A stretch of DNA of 64,000 bases. Origin: Prorocentrum cordatum. Taxonomy: Eukaryota > Sar > Dinophyceae > Prorocentrales > Prorocentraceae. The stretch spans positions 165,234-229,233 of the forward strand of contig CAUYUJ010015019.1 of NCBI GenBank assembly GCA_963575745.1. Direction: 5' to 3'. This document shows positions 1-10,305 of the stretch, in pieces. The notes beneath the pieces were generated by a model. It saw only the letters and a program-made list of their open reading frames with translations. It was not told where the DNA came from and searched no databases. The stretch's first letter is position 1; each line of letters starts with the position of its first letter. The position numbers and the translations under genes are program-made.

Positions 1-100
1 CTTCTTTTCTTGCGTTTTTAGTTTGTCAAGAACCCCGAAGTGCAAAGCGGCAAAGACAACAAAAGACGCCCAGGGCGCTTCTTAGAAGAAGCAAGAAAAA

Positions 101-327
101 GGAGGAGGAGGAGGAGGAGGAGGAGGAGGAGGAGGAGGAGGAGCCAGAGGAGCCAGAGGAGCCAGAGGAGAAGGAGGAGGAGGGAGGAGAGGAGGAGGAG
201 GAGGAGGAGGAGGAGGAGGAGGGGGAGGAGGAGGAGGAGGCGGGGGAGGAGGGGGAGGAGGAGGAGGAGGAGGGGAGGGAGGAGGCGGAGGAGGAGGAGG
301 ACGAGGAGGGGGAGGAGGAGGAGGAGA
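101..327 (+). repeat. GGA microsatellite
   Basis: Long, slightly interrupted GGA array. All three frames on each strand stay open and give Arg-, Glu-, Gly- (or Pro/Ser/Leu-) rich pseudo-proteins; none is a credible gene. Confidence 0.95.
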
Positions 328-328
328 A

Positions 329-1497
329 AGATGAGCCAGACGAGCTGGGAGGAGGATTCTGAGGAGGATGGCGAAGGACGAGGGCAGAGGAGGGAGGAGG
401 AAGAGGAGGAGACGAGGAGGGCAGAGCAGAAGCAGGCGCGGGGGAGGAGCGCACGGGGGTTCTCTCGCCGGATCGGGGCGCGCCGGGGCCGACCGCCAGA
501 CAAGAGCCAGCTGGACATGACCTTCGACGAGCGGCAGCAGGCGGGCGGGGATGGGGCTCACGACGAAGGCGGCACACATACGACCCTGCGGCGGTGCTCT
601 CCATGGCCGGCGACGACGGCGAGCACGGCGACGACGGTGACGCGCACGACGGCGGCGTTCCGTGATCGCCGGCGGCGGCGACGACGACAGCGACGACGGC
701 GACGGTGCACGGCGGCGGCGACGACGCTCCGCGGTCGACGACGGCGCCGGCGTCGGCGTCCTCGTCTCCGGGCTTCTTCAGAGCCAGCACTGCGGGGCGC
801 ACAGGCCCAGGGCGCAAGGCGTCGACCCCTCGTCGCCCAGGCGTCGCCGGCGGGGCGGGGGCAGTCTCGGATCCAGTGTTTGGCCTGTCTTGGGGCCCTC
901 CTGGACCGTCATTGGCTGTCCTCGCCATCAGCCAGGGCACCGTTTCTGACCACGGGGCGAGGAGTGCAGACGCTTCTCTCTCTTCCTCTCCCCTCACTCC
1001 TCCATCATTTCTCCGCGTCGCCCCTCCTTCCTTCACTGATCCCCCCTCCTCCCATGTCACATCCTCTCTCCGCCCACCTCCCTACTCTTCCCCCTCTTCC
1101 TCCTGCCTCCCCCCTGCCCCCTTTCTCCCTGTCCGCTGGCCTAGACTCGGGTAACTCGTGCTCGGGTTTAGTGCCTCGGGCAGTGCACCAGATTTCGGTG
1201 TAGCTTTGGGGCCAGCGTCCCCAGGCGTTTTGGATCCTCAATCTGAGGATAGCCTCTGGGCCTCTGAATGTCTAGCTAATGGACGAACTTGGCCCCCACG
1301 GAGTGTTTCTTTCTTTCTTTCTTCCCTTTCTCCCTGTCTCCCTCTCTCCCTCCTCCTTCCCCCCTCTCCCCTCCCCCCTCCCTCCCACCTCCCCCCGCAG
1401 GAGGGCGCCAGCTGCACGTCTGCCCCCCACCTCGGCCATGCCAAGCCTGGGCCCAGGCTCCGCGCAGGTGCTTCCAGAGGCTGCACTCCCCGATCCT
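329..1497. other. No gene recognised
   Basis: GC-rich sequence with short CGACGG- and CTCC-rich stretches (600-730 and 970-1130, 1310-1400). Long ORFs exist only as composition effects. No RNA gene or element end was recognised. Confidence 0.6.
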
Positions 1498-1608
1498 CAT
1501 CCTCCTCCCTATCCTCCTCCTCCTCCATCCTCCCTCCCTCCTCCTCCTCCTCCTTCCTCCTCCTCCTCCTCCTCCTCCTCCTCCTCCTCCTCAACTCCTC
1601 CTCCCCGC
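1498..1608 (-). repeat. TCC microsatellite
   Basis: TCC array on the plus strand. A direct duplication of about 30 bp (GCGCAGGTGCTTCCAGAGGC) lies on both sides, at about 1461-1490 and 1606-1640. Confidence 0.9.
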
Positions 1609-1865
1609 GCAGGTGCTTCCAGAGGCTGCACTCCCCGATCCTGGGCCCGTGGTGGGCCGTGCCGCGATCGGCGCGCGATGAGCCGCCGGGACGCTGCCGT
1701 GCGGCGCCGTTTCGTGCTTTCGGACAAGGCCCGCGGCTCCTCGGGCCCCCCACGGGTCCTCCGGAGGCTCTGCTCCTCGAGCTGCTTGGGGGTCCGTGGC
1801 GCTGGCTTCCCCTTGCCCCGCAGCGGGCGCGGAGGCCGCCCACGGCGCGCGCAAGGCGGGGGGCG

Positions 1866-2092
1866 GGCCAGGGCTCGTTTCGATTCCTCCGACTCGGATG
1901 GCTTCCGATTCCGACTCGATGCGATTTCGGATTCCGATTTGGGTTCCGCTTCCCCCCATATGGAGGCCTACCAGCCTGCCCTCGTCTGCCGATTCGACGT
2001 TTCCCGACTCGGCTGCCGACTTCCGCCGATCCGATTCATGCCGATCGCCGATCCGACTTCTCGATGGGCTCTCCTGGGAGGGCGGCGGGATG
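1866..2092 (-). repeat. Family J dispersed repeat (TCGGAATCG-rich)
   Basis: Reverse complement aligns well with 62698-62908 and 34662-34858 and, in part, 46810-46928. Shared landmarks are AAGTCGGATCGGCGATCG near the start, CATCGGCAGGCT in the middle and AATCNAAATGAGCCCTG at the end. No coding capacity. It could be a SINE or a MITE-like element. Confidence 0.75.
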
Positions 2093-3985
2093 CGACGAGG
2101 CCGGCTTCTACTACCAGATCCGGCGCGCCTGGGACACCGCCCACCGCGAGGACCGCCCTCCTCCATCCTCGCTCACAGCGATGACGATAACGACGACAGC
2201 GATAACGATGACAGCGATAACGATGACGATCACAACGATAACTTAACAGCGGTCAATGCTTGTCTCCTGCTGTGCCCAGTGAGAGTACGTGAGACGGGAT
2301 GGAAAAAGGCTCGTTGTCGTTGTCGTTGTTCGTTGTCGTTGTTTTCGTTGCCCTCCGCAAGGACCGCCCGTCACCCGAGTCAGTGGCTCTGGCGAGGGGG
2401 TGGCGGCGGCAGTGGCAGTGCCGCAACGCGCCCAGAGTCCAGCAACGCACGATGGTGCAAGCGCGACTTTGCTGGCTAATGGAGGAGGCTGCAGCACACC
2501 TCAACGATGTGCTGTCAACCAAACCTGCCGGGTGGGCCCTTTCCATTTTTCTGTGCACTTCAGCTTTGGCTTCGGCGTCAGCTGTGGGTGCACCGTAAAA
2601 CGCTTTCGGTCCAGCTCACCTGAGTCGTTTCGCTCACATAGGTGCCTCCCCACTCCCTCTCTCCTCCTCCCCCTTCCGCCTCCTGGCCACAGCCTGGTTG
2701 CGCCTCCGGCGCGCTCTTCGAGAGCGCTCGGTGGTGCCAAGAGAAAAGAAGAGAGGCATAAGGCTTGAGGAGAGAGGGGGAGTGACAAGCTAGGAGCGCT
2801 CGCGCTACATCTGACATCCGTTCTCTCCCTCCCATCTCTCCTCACTGCGCTGATGTTTTCTCTGAACGCGAACGCGTTCATAGCTGACCTGGACCTCCAC
2901 CATACACCCAATCGCAGCATTCGCAACTGGAAGAGGAGATCAGCGTACAGAGGAGGAGGAGGAGGAGAAATAGGCAGGTGAGCAGAAGGATGAGCAAGAG
3001 GAACATGAGGATGGTGAAGGAGGAGAACGAGGATGAACAGCAACAGCAGGAACTGGAGGGGAAGGAGCGGGAGGAGCAGGAGGAAGGACCAGGGGAAGGC
3101 AGAGGAGGGGAAACGACGGGGGCTCCAACGCTGAAAAAGGACTCGGATCCAGAAAAGATCCAGAAAGGTTGCCCGCGCTGGGGCGAGAGCGCCATTCTGA
3201 ACGACGGGGACAGAGCGCCGATCCAAAAATGATGCGCTCGCCGTAGCATTAGCATCAATGCTAAACATTGGAGAGAAGCACATAAGATAATAACACATCG
3301 CCAAATTGCAAGCAACACAAGAAAAGCCCTGTTTGAAACTCGGGGGAGGGGTAGAAGGCCGGGCATCCTGAGAATGTGGTCAGGGGAGAGGGAGGAGACC
3401 AGTACAGTCAAACGCATAGTGAGGACGAGTGATTTTCCAAGGTTGCCCTCGCATCCTGGCCCCGCGGCCCATCCTTTGCCGCTGTTGCTGGCCGCGCCCC
3501 GCTCGCACAGCGTCAGGCTGAGGAGGCAGGGAGGATGAGGAGTGGGGGAGGAGGGGGGGCGGAGGAGATCGGGAAAAAGGGAGAAGGAAAGGAGGAAGAG
3601 GAGGAGGAGGAAGGGGGGCAGGAGGAGGAACATGTGAGCGACGCAAAAACAAGGGGGTTGTCTGCGCCGACATTTGCGCGTAAGCTGCCCGCGTAAGGTC
3701 GCGCGCAAGCGCCTTCGTCTCCAATGTAGCGTGCCGCGCTGGCGGCCCGCCCAAGTCGCCGCGTAAGGTCGCTATGTATCTTGCGCATGACCCGTTTTTG
3801 ATCGTCGCTCGTGTGGTAGGAGGGTGGAGGATGGCGGATGAGCGGTGGCGGCGCGGATGAGGGACGAGGGTGAGCGAGGAAATGGGAGCCGGGATGAGGA
3901 TTGGGAGGTGGGGCGGGCTGGATGGACGGGGGGGAGAAAGAGGGGGCAGCGGAGAAGGGAGAGAACATAACTAAGGAGAGAGCGC
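2093..3985. other. No gene recognised
   Basis: Mixed sequence with a small ACGATAACGATGAC array (about 2180-2245), a GTTGTC array (about 2315-2345), weak GGA-rich patches (2955-3080, 3590-3630) and a short repeated phrase CGCGTAAGGTCGC (about 3692 and 3760). Nothing resembles a conserved protein. Confidence 0.55.
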
Positions 3986-3991
3986 GGAGAG

Positions 3992-4080
3992 CGAGGAGGA
4001 GGAGGAGGAGGAGGAGGAGGAGGAGGAGGAGGAGGGGGATGAGGAGGGGGAGGAGGAGGAAGAGGAGGAGGAGGAGGATG
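3992..4080 (+). repeat. GGA microsatellite
   Basis: Imperfect GGA array with GAA and GAT interruptions. Confidence 0.9.
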
Positions 4081-4498
4081 GGGAGCCGGAGCGGATGAGT
4101 GGGGGTCGAGGAGAAGGAAGGGAGGGACGATGATCGGATGTTGATGGAACCCCCCTCCCAGACAAGTCGACTGCGGAGATCTGCAGCGGGTTCCTCGGCA
4201 TCGGCATTCGACTGTCCTGGTGCAGTTCGCCCCGTCGATTTTGCCAACCGACGTGCGTCTCGCCGTATAAAGTCGCTTGATCTTGGACGTCAATGAGCTA
4301 CCCCGCTGGGGTCCACTCGGAATGCGGTGCCGCGCGCACGTGGAGTGCCCCTGGCAACTTTCACGGAAGGGCGTTTAGCGAACGGCGGCTCCGTTCCCCC
4401 CGAGAGGAGAGGGAGCGGGGGGCGAGGGGGCGAGGGAAGCAGGGAGGGAGGATACCGAAGGAGAGGAAGCGGAGGGCGAGGAGGAGAAGGGGGAGGAA

Positions 4499-4549
4499 AA
4501 GGAGGAGGAGGAGGAGGAGGAGGAGGAGGAGGAGGAGGAGGAGGGGGAC
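4499..4549 (+). repeat. GGA microsatellite
   Basis: Nearly perfect GGA array of about 16 units inside a wider purine-rich stretch (4400-4600). Confidence 0.9.
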
Positions 4550-4599
4550 GAGGGGCAGCAGGAGTGAATGTGTCGGGGTCGAGGATGAAGAGGGGGCGG

Positions 4600-4838
4600 A
4601 CGACGAGAGTCGGCGGCGAGCCTGGGAGGGAAGCGAGACGGGGCGGGCCTTCTCGGACGGCTCGGCAGCCTCTCGGCCTTCTGAGAAGTGGCCCGAGCCT
4701 CTTCCTTGAGACGCAGGACGCCTCTCTGGAGGCCGAAGGGCTTCTGAGGAGCCCCGGCGCCCTCTGGGGAGGCCCGCCCCCCTCTGCCCCCTCTCCTTTT
4801 TCCCCCCTTGCGCTCGCCGCCGAGTTCGGTTGTCGGGT
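4600..4838 (+). repeat. Family K foldback element (divergent copy)
   Basis: Resembles 34857-35046 and 61868-62045: GGCGGCGAGCC with a G-rich block at the left, repeated CTTCTGAGAAG phrases inside, and a CCCTTGCGCTCGCCGCCGA block at the right. The ends are inverted repeats of GCGAGC plus G-run. This copy is the most diverged. Confidence 0.55.
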
Positions 4839-5199
4839 CGTAGCTCGGGCCTCCGGCGGCCGCTCGGGACGAGCCGGGCACCCCTGGAGCGCACTCGGCG
4901 AGGCGCGGCTGCCGGCAAGCAACCCGATCGGCCAGAAACAAAACACGCCGAGAGCCGAGGGCAGCGCCCGCCAAGCCTCGAGCCTCGGAGTTTTCGAAGC
5001 CCGCTCGCCGCCGAGAGGGGCAAGCGCGGCGCCCCGAAGGAGTTCTCGAAGGCCTGCAAGTACAACACGAAGGAGTTCGCGATCGACACCAGCGAGGAGC
5101 CCGCGCTCGGCCGCCGCTCCGGGGGGCACCTGCGCAGAGGCCTCGGCGGAAGGCAGCGTCGAAGCCCCGGGGCCTGTCGTTCTCGAACTTGTGATCCAG

Positions 5200-5245
5200 A
5201 GGAGGAGGAGGAGGAGGAGGAGGAGGAGGAGGAGGAGGAGGAGGA
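5200..5245 (+). repeat. GGA microsatellite next to the LINE 3' end
   Basis: Perfect GGA array of about 15 units, in the same orientation as the tract at the LINE 5' end (13973-14103). The two may be halves of one target tract. Confidence 0.9.
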
Positions 5246-5327
5246 TTAGGTTAGGCGCGCCACTAGACCCGCCACCTCATGCAGGCACAGAGACCCCTGC
5301 ACAACACGGCGAGCCCGTGGAATCTCC

Positions 5328-6300
5328 TCATCGATCCAGTCCCACCGCCGCACGTCGGCCCTTCAGGCGCGGTGGGGGCCCACTCCCAGGTGCCAAAGAC
5401 GCGGGCACACTGGGGTTCACGACGGGCGACAGAGCGGAGCCCTTTGGGCTCGGCGGGGGCCCAGTCCCAGGTGCCAGAGTCGCGGGCACACTGGGGTTCA
5501 CGACGGGCGGGCGCGCAGCAGCGGCGGCGTGGGACTCAGAAGGCGGAGGCCCTGCCTCCCCGCTGGCCGACGACGGGTTCAGCCCCTCATCGTCGTCAAT
5601 TAATTCCAGTTCGATATGCCCTCCAGCGGGCTGAACGAATGCCGTGGAGGAAGAACTTGCTGCGAATACTTGTGGTAGTCCAGTCCGCTGCTCACTGGAC
5701 GCAGTATCTCCGAAAATATGTCCACGGTCGAGCTGTACCTGGGGCTCGTCGTAGCCCGTCGTTTGAATCTGCGCTGCGTCCTGACCGCGTACAGAGTCAA
5801 CTGCGCCCCTGCCCCTCTCGCTGTTTATCGCACGGGTGCACCTGGGGGCAGGTTGTAGCAAAACGTTCGGCGACTCGGCCCAGCCCCACACGCTGTTTAC
5901 CTCACGGGTGCACCTGGGGGCTGGGACTCGCATTCTAGCACTACCATCATGGGCGCCTCCATGTGCTGCATGCCCTCCCGAAACTTGACGACGCTCGCAT
6001 GCGGGAGGTGGCCCATGACTGTACTCTCGAACAGGCTGGACCAATGCCGTCGAGGAAGAACTTGCCGCGGATGTCATTCGTTGTCCAGACCGTTGCACTC
6101 TGGACTCGGTTAATTCGAAGAACTCCTCGAGGTCGTGCTGCATCTGGGGGTCGTCGTGTTCCTTGACCTGCGCCTGCACTTCCTCAAGATCAGGGACTGT
6201 GCCAACTCCTTCTGCCGTAGGGCCTGCCACCACAGTTTGCTCCTCCCGCAGCGCGCCACCGCGTGCTTGTGCGTCTTGATGTCCTGCAAGCCTTCTCGAT
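5328..6300 (-). pseudogene. LINE C-terminal tail with internal duplications
   Basis: Open frame ending at 5328. Two related modules occur: DDPQMQHDLEEFFEL with AASSSSTALVQP, then DEPQVQLDRGHIFGD with AASSSSTAFVQP, about 370 bp apart. Nearer the end, NPSVPATLAPGTGPPPSPKG and NPSVPASLAPGSGPPPRLKG form a ~72-bp tandem duplication (about 5385-5530). Function unknown. Confidence 0.5.
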
Positions 6301-7092
6301 ACTCGGCGTCTTGTGTGTGTGGAGGTATTGGCACAGCAATTGGCGGTGGTGGTATCCCAAGAAGTTGCTGCGGTACGTGTGGAGCGAGAAGCTCTTGGTC
6401 GTGCATCTGCCTGACAAGCCTTGCACGTTCCGCTTCCAGCGCCGCCTTCGGCGGGCCCCCGTAGCCAGGATACCTTCCATCGCGAATGCGGTTCAATGCG
6501 TCCTGGCCGTTTTTTGCGACGGCTTCCTCGCAGGTTTCTTTCATTTTTTTGCCAACCGCGGTGCCGTATGCGGCGCATTTGGCACAGAACAGTAGGCCGT
6601 ACTTCGTCCATTCGCTGACGGCATGTGTCGGGCATAATTTGCCATTGCCCATAATGCGATCACCCATTGCGTCGCAATTTCATTGGCCGTGGTAAAGTTG
6701 GCCTCGCATTGCGTGCCCACGAACTCCTTCAGGGCGTCCGCCGTAACGTACTGTCTGCACGCCGTACAACACCACTTATTATGATTATATTTCTTTAACT
6801 TGACCATGTCGTGCTTAGATTTCTCTGCCGTGACTTGATCCTTATCGCTCTTTACTTTGAGTCTGGCTGTGGACGGCCGTTCGGCGCACCGAGGATCAGC
6901 ATCTGCATAGTCGGCCAGCGCTTGTCGCGCACGGATTCGCACATGGGCGCATATCGCATCCTTGTCGTCCGTTTGCGGCAGCGGTTGATGTGCCCTTTTC
7001 CCAGGGCGATTCTGTTGCCACCGTCGCCAGTGCGTCCGCGAAACCGTTGCCGACTGCGGAGATCGGGTTGACCACCTCTGCCTCGTCCTCAT
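6110..7092 (-). pseudogene. LINE Cys-rich knuckles after RNase H
   Basis: Two zinc-knuckle-like modules in adjacent frames. The first is HNKWCCTACRQYVTADAL ending in GTQCE (about 6780-6700); the second is LLFCAKCAAYG ending in KETCEE (about 6590-6530). Between them one frame gives way to another near 6660. Paired CxxC...C modules here are typical of dinoflagellate LINE C-termini. A Pro-rich and Gln-rich helical stretch follows. Confidence 0.65.
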
Positions 7093-7597
7093 CCTGATGG
7101 GAAAGCGCCCATTCCACTTCGATGTGCCGCTGCTCGTTCTCCATTCTGGCTCGCTTGATGCGTGCCCATATATCTTTGGTTCTACCTCGTCCTGGGTCTC
7201 GAGCCTTGCCCTTGTTCCATTCGTTGAGCAGGAGGTAGTGGTCCGTCACATAGACGATATCACCAATAGTCTCTTCGATAGCGATCGCGAAAGCAGTGGG
7301 CTCTGCCCTAGGTGCCGTCTGTCGCCGCCCAGGTAGATCTGCAATCGTGCCCGCTGTCATGTTCCACGCGCCATCAATCAAGTTCATGGCAGCTGCCCCG
7401 ATTCTGACCCTTCTGCGCCTGGGATACGCTCCATGAAATCCTCCCGATCCGTTTCCGACGATGCACAACTTCCTGCCAGGGACCCGCTTGCTCGACTGAA
7501 CCGAACCTAACGTTGTCCTGCCTTCCGATGTCGGTGACGATGGGGCGTGTGAATTCCTTTGGCGGGATGCCTCGCAACCATAGCGCTGGGTTGGCAT
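6896..7597 (-). pseudogene. LINE RNase H domain
   Basis: Contains PRAEPTAFAIAIEE (catalytic Glu helix), IVYVTDHYLLLNEWNKG (second Asp strand) and, toward the end, HIEVEWALSHQDEDE and NGFADALATVA (final Asp region). This is the cellular-type RNase H carried by many dinoflagellate LINEs, which removes the RNA strand of the hybrid. The first 60-70 codons are less clear and may be off-frame; the first catalytic Asp is not evident. Confidence 0.75.
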
Positions 7598-7599
7598 CC

Positions 7600-8576
7600 A
7601 CTCCTGCCATTGCTTTCGTCAACAGTTAGTCTGTCTTCTCGTATGCGCCGTTGCCTTTGTTACAGGGACATGTGTAGATTCGATTGAAAAGGGTATCTGG
7701 CTGCTGTTTGCGCCGCCCGCAGATGTCGGGCTCGCATTCGCATCCAGCTTGAATGTGTCTGACTCATGGCCGTTGTCCACCTGTTACGACGACGTTGCTT
7801 GGAGCCCAATCATGCCATTCAGCCCGGTCAGCGTGCCTCCTCTGTTCTCTGCGGATGTGCCATACGTCGCCTCCGTTGCACAAATCTTCGCCGTGGAGGT
7901 GCGTGGCTGCTTGCTTCCACCTAGCCGCGCCCGAGTCGGTCCCAGGGTCTTCCAGGAGTTGGGTGTATTCAACGGCGTCCACGTTGCATCTGCCATGTTG
8001 GTCTAAACGGTAGCCGCCATTCGTCTACTGGGCGGGTCGCTTCCATGCCGCCGCTTGCACTGGTTTCCAGCCTGCTGTGATAAGTGTCCCCTGCAACGCA
8101 GCGACGGGTCCATGTGCCTTGTGCCACCGCTTGGTCCCTTCGCGCAGGGGAGTTCGTTGCGTCGGCGTCCAAATGTGCGGTGCTCGTCTGTGAAGTTCTG
8201 GGTGTAGTAGCCATGTGTGTAGCCATTCGCTGACCAACTGCCGTCGTGAAGAGATGCCTGGGTCTTTGAGATGCTATGGCACCGCCATTCTCGTAGATGA
8301 GCAGCGCCCTGGCCCTGGTCCCGCGGCCGATCGCGTAGCCATGCGCCGAAGGTGGAGCACCCGACTGGGTGCTATCCCCCATGCCTCGCGCCCGCGTGTA
8401 GCATGAGGCGCCGCGCCCGTCGCGAAGGGGCCCTTCGCGATCTTCGCAACTCTGGTGGCCATGCGTCGTAGCCGAAAGATCTTGCCTGCACGCGGTTTGG
8501 CGTTCTTATGCCTGGCTCTAGTGTTTTCCTGCGAACGCCTGCCCATGCCGCTGACGTCGGCGCCCGGGTCAACCAT
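7600..8576 (-). pseudogene. LINE RT thumb and connection region
   Basis: A Lys/Arg-rich segment (GKIFRLRRMATRVAKIAKG) starts right after the RT frameshift. It is followed by short pieces in shifting frames, one reading KAHGPVAALQGTLITAGWKP, which fits the connector seen between RT and RNase H in this LINE type. Frames are badly scrambled between 8380 and 7640. Assigned by position and partial resemblance. Confidence 0.5.
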
Positions 8577-9143
8577 GTCCGCGTGGCGCTTGCAAGGGGG
8601 CCCTCGCTGTGCTAACCTTTTTCCAAATCCGTCTTCGTAGCTGAGGGTTCGAGGCGACCAGCGCGGTTTTCGGTGGAATCTTGAGGTTCATGCTTGCTGC
8701 TTGTTTCGTAAGCTCGTCCGCGAGCTCCGCCGTCTGGTGTGCGACTAGCTCTTCAGGGCCCTCGGCTCTGACCACTGCGTCGTCGACGCGCGCCCATAGC
8801 CCAGCAGTCTGCACGCGTTTTTGGGCTGCGTCAAGGAGAGGGAATACATGGATCGTTGCGAATCTGGCGCCTTGAGCCGATCCTGCTACGATGGGGCAGG
8901 CCGGGTCAATTCTGGCGCCAATCCAATCGGCATGCTCGAGGCGCCTCGGGCCCAGGAAAGCTTCTACCTCCAAAGCCATGATCGCCGGTGGAAATCCCAA
9001 CTGCATGCCAGCATTGATCGACCAACCAAGATCTAGGGAATCATAAACCTGCTCCATGTCGGCTAAGAGTTCTGCGCGTGCGATTCCCATGGTTTGTCCT
9101 GTCGCGTCCAGTGTTGCGCGTAAAAGCACTGCCCGCAATGCTG
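8569..9143 (-). pseudogene. LINE reverse transcriptase, palm part (downstream of the nested element)
   Basis: Resumes at the target duplication with TALRAVLLRATLDATGQT. Next come ADMEQVYDSLDL (motif A, catalytic Asp), SINAGMQLGFPPA, then GSAQGARFATIHVFPLL (motif B position) and WARVDDAVVRAEG, where VDD stands for the catalytic xDD of motif C. A short LADELTKQAA helix follows. The frame slips near 8575, where the homologous reading moves to another frame. Confidence 0.85.
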
Positions 9144-9388
9144 TAGAAGAGCGTGTTCTACCGCTGCTGGCGGAAAACCGGATGGGGTCACTACCGGTTC
9201 GAACCCCATCCCCCCCCCCCCCCTCCGGAAAACCGGGGGTGGTCACTGCTGGTTCGAACCCCTCCCCCCCCCCCAGTTCATCATGAAAAAGGGGGGGGGC
9301 ACTACTGGTTCGAACCCCCCCCCCTGGAAAACCGGGGGGGTCACTACCGGTTCGAACCCCCCCCCCTCGAAAACCGAGCGGGGGTGCG

Positions 9389-9945
9389 GACAGTGGTGGG
9401 GGCGGTGGTGGTGGGGACAGTGGTGAAGGGACAGCGGGACAGTGGTGGGGACAGTGGTGAGGACAATGGTGGGAACAGTAGGGACAGTGGACAGTGGTGG
9501 GGGCGGTGGCGGTGGGGACAGCGGCGTGGGGACAGTGGGAGGTGGAAGCAGTGGGGCAGTGGAGGGTACAGTGGTGGTTGGGACAGTGGTGAAGGCGGCG
9601 GCGAGGACGGCGGTGGGACCAGTGGTGGGAACAGTGGGACAGCTCAGTGGGACAGCGGAGGAGTCAGTGGGACAGTGGGGACAGTGGGGATAGTCGGGCA
9701 GTGGATGTCGCCGTGGAGAAAGTGGGGAGAGCGGAACCGTGGTGGGAACAGTGGTGGGGACACTGGGGACAGTGCGACAGTGGTGGGAGCACTGGTGGGG
9801 ACAGTAGGGAAGGTGGTGGCACCAGTGGGGACGGACAGCGGTGGTGACGACAGTGGCGCTGGGAACAACAGTGGGGGATCTGGCGCGGACGGTGGTAGGG
9901 ACGGAGTCGTTTGTTGGCGGGAGTGGGGGGTAGGGGGTGGGGAGG
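9389..9945 (+). repeat. ACAGTGGTGGGG minisatellite inside TIR element copy 1
   Basis: Irregular tandem array of roughly 12-15-bp phrases (GTGGGGACAGTGGTGG and variants). It produces long Gly/Asp/Ser-rich open frames that are not genes. The same array, on the other strand, fills the centre of copy 2. Confidence 0.85.
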
Positions 9946-10128
9946 GGATCGGAACGGTAGTGACCCCCCTCACGGTTTTCAGGGGGGGGGGGGGGGTTCG
10001 AACCGGTTTTAGTGACCCCCCCGGTTTTCGTGGGGGAGGGAGGTGGAAGGGGTTTTGGAGGAGGGGGGGGGTGCCCAGGGGGGAAGGGGGGGGGGTCCAG
10101 CGGGGCGTAAGAGGAGCCGGGGAGTGGG

Positions 10129-10179
10129 ATCTTGGGGGGGGGGGGGTGGGGGGTGGGGGGGGGAGGGGGGGGGGGGGGT

Positions 10180-10213
<34 letters not shown>

Positions 10214-10233
10214 GGGGGGGGGGGGGGGAGGTG
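10129..10233 (+). repeat. Long G-run tract
   Basis: About 100 bases of nearly uninterrupted G with sparse T and A, at the right side of TIR element copy 1. Copy 2 has the matching C-rich tract at 39405-39530. Assembly errors in run length are likely here. Confidence 0.8.
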
Positions 10234-10305
10234 GGGCGGCTCCGGAGGAAAAGGGGTGCGATTTTCTACAGTAAAGCGGCGGTGGATCACGCTCTCTCAA
10301 TGCTG

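Larger units (their letters stand above)
9136..10305. mobile_element. TIR element with 8-bp target duplication inserted in the LINE RT (copy 1)
   Basis: Target duplication CAATGCTG at 9136-9143 and 10298-10305. The element proper is 9144-10297 (1154 bp). The left end reads TAGAAGAGCGTGTTCTACC. The reverse complement of the right end reads AGAGAGCGTGATCCACC, so the termini are imperfect inverted repeats. Inside, from the left: four or five ~45-bp units containing GGTCACTACCGGTTCGAACC, a long ACAGTGGTGGGG minisatellite, two inverted units, a G-run of about 100 bp, and the right end. No transposase reading frame is seen. Removing the element and one duplication copy rejoins the RT in frame. An 8-bp duplication is typical of hAT-type and some other DNA transposons; the superfamily is unproven. 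Confidence 0.85.

Noticed and set aside
26-1203. Overlapping open frames of 340-390 codons rich in Arg, Ser, Pro or Leu
   Set aside because: Produced by the GGA array; open in several frames at once and without any domain.
9166-9385. tRNA genes suggested by GGTTCGAACC
   Set aside because: The T-arm-like motif recurs every ~45 bp without acceptor, D or anticodon arms; it is part of a repeat unit.
9389-9945. Glycine-rich protein genes inside the TIR elements
   Set aside because: Translation of a minisatellite; the two copies differ in frame and length.
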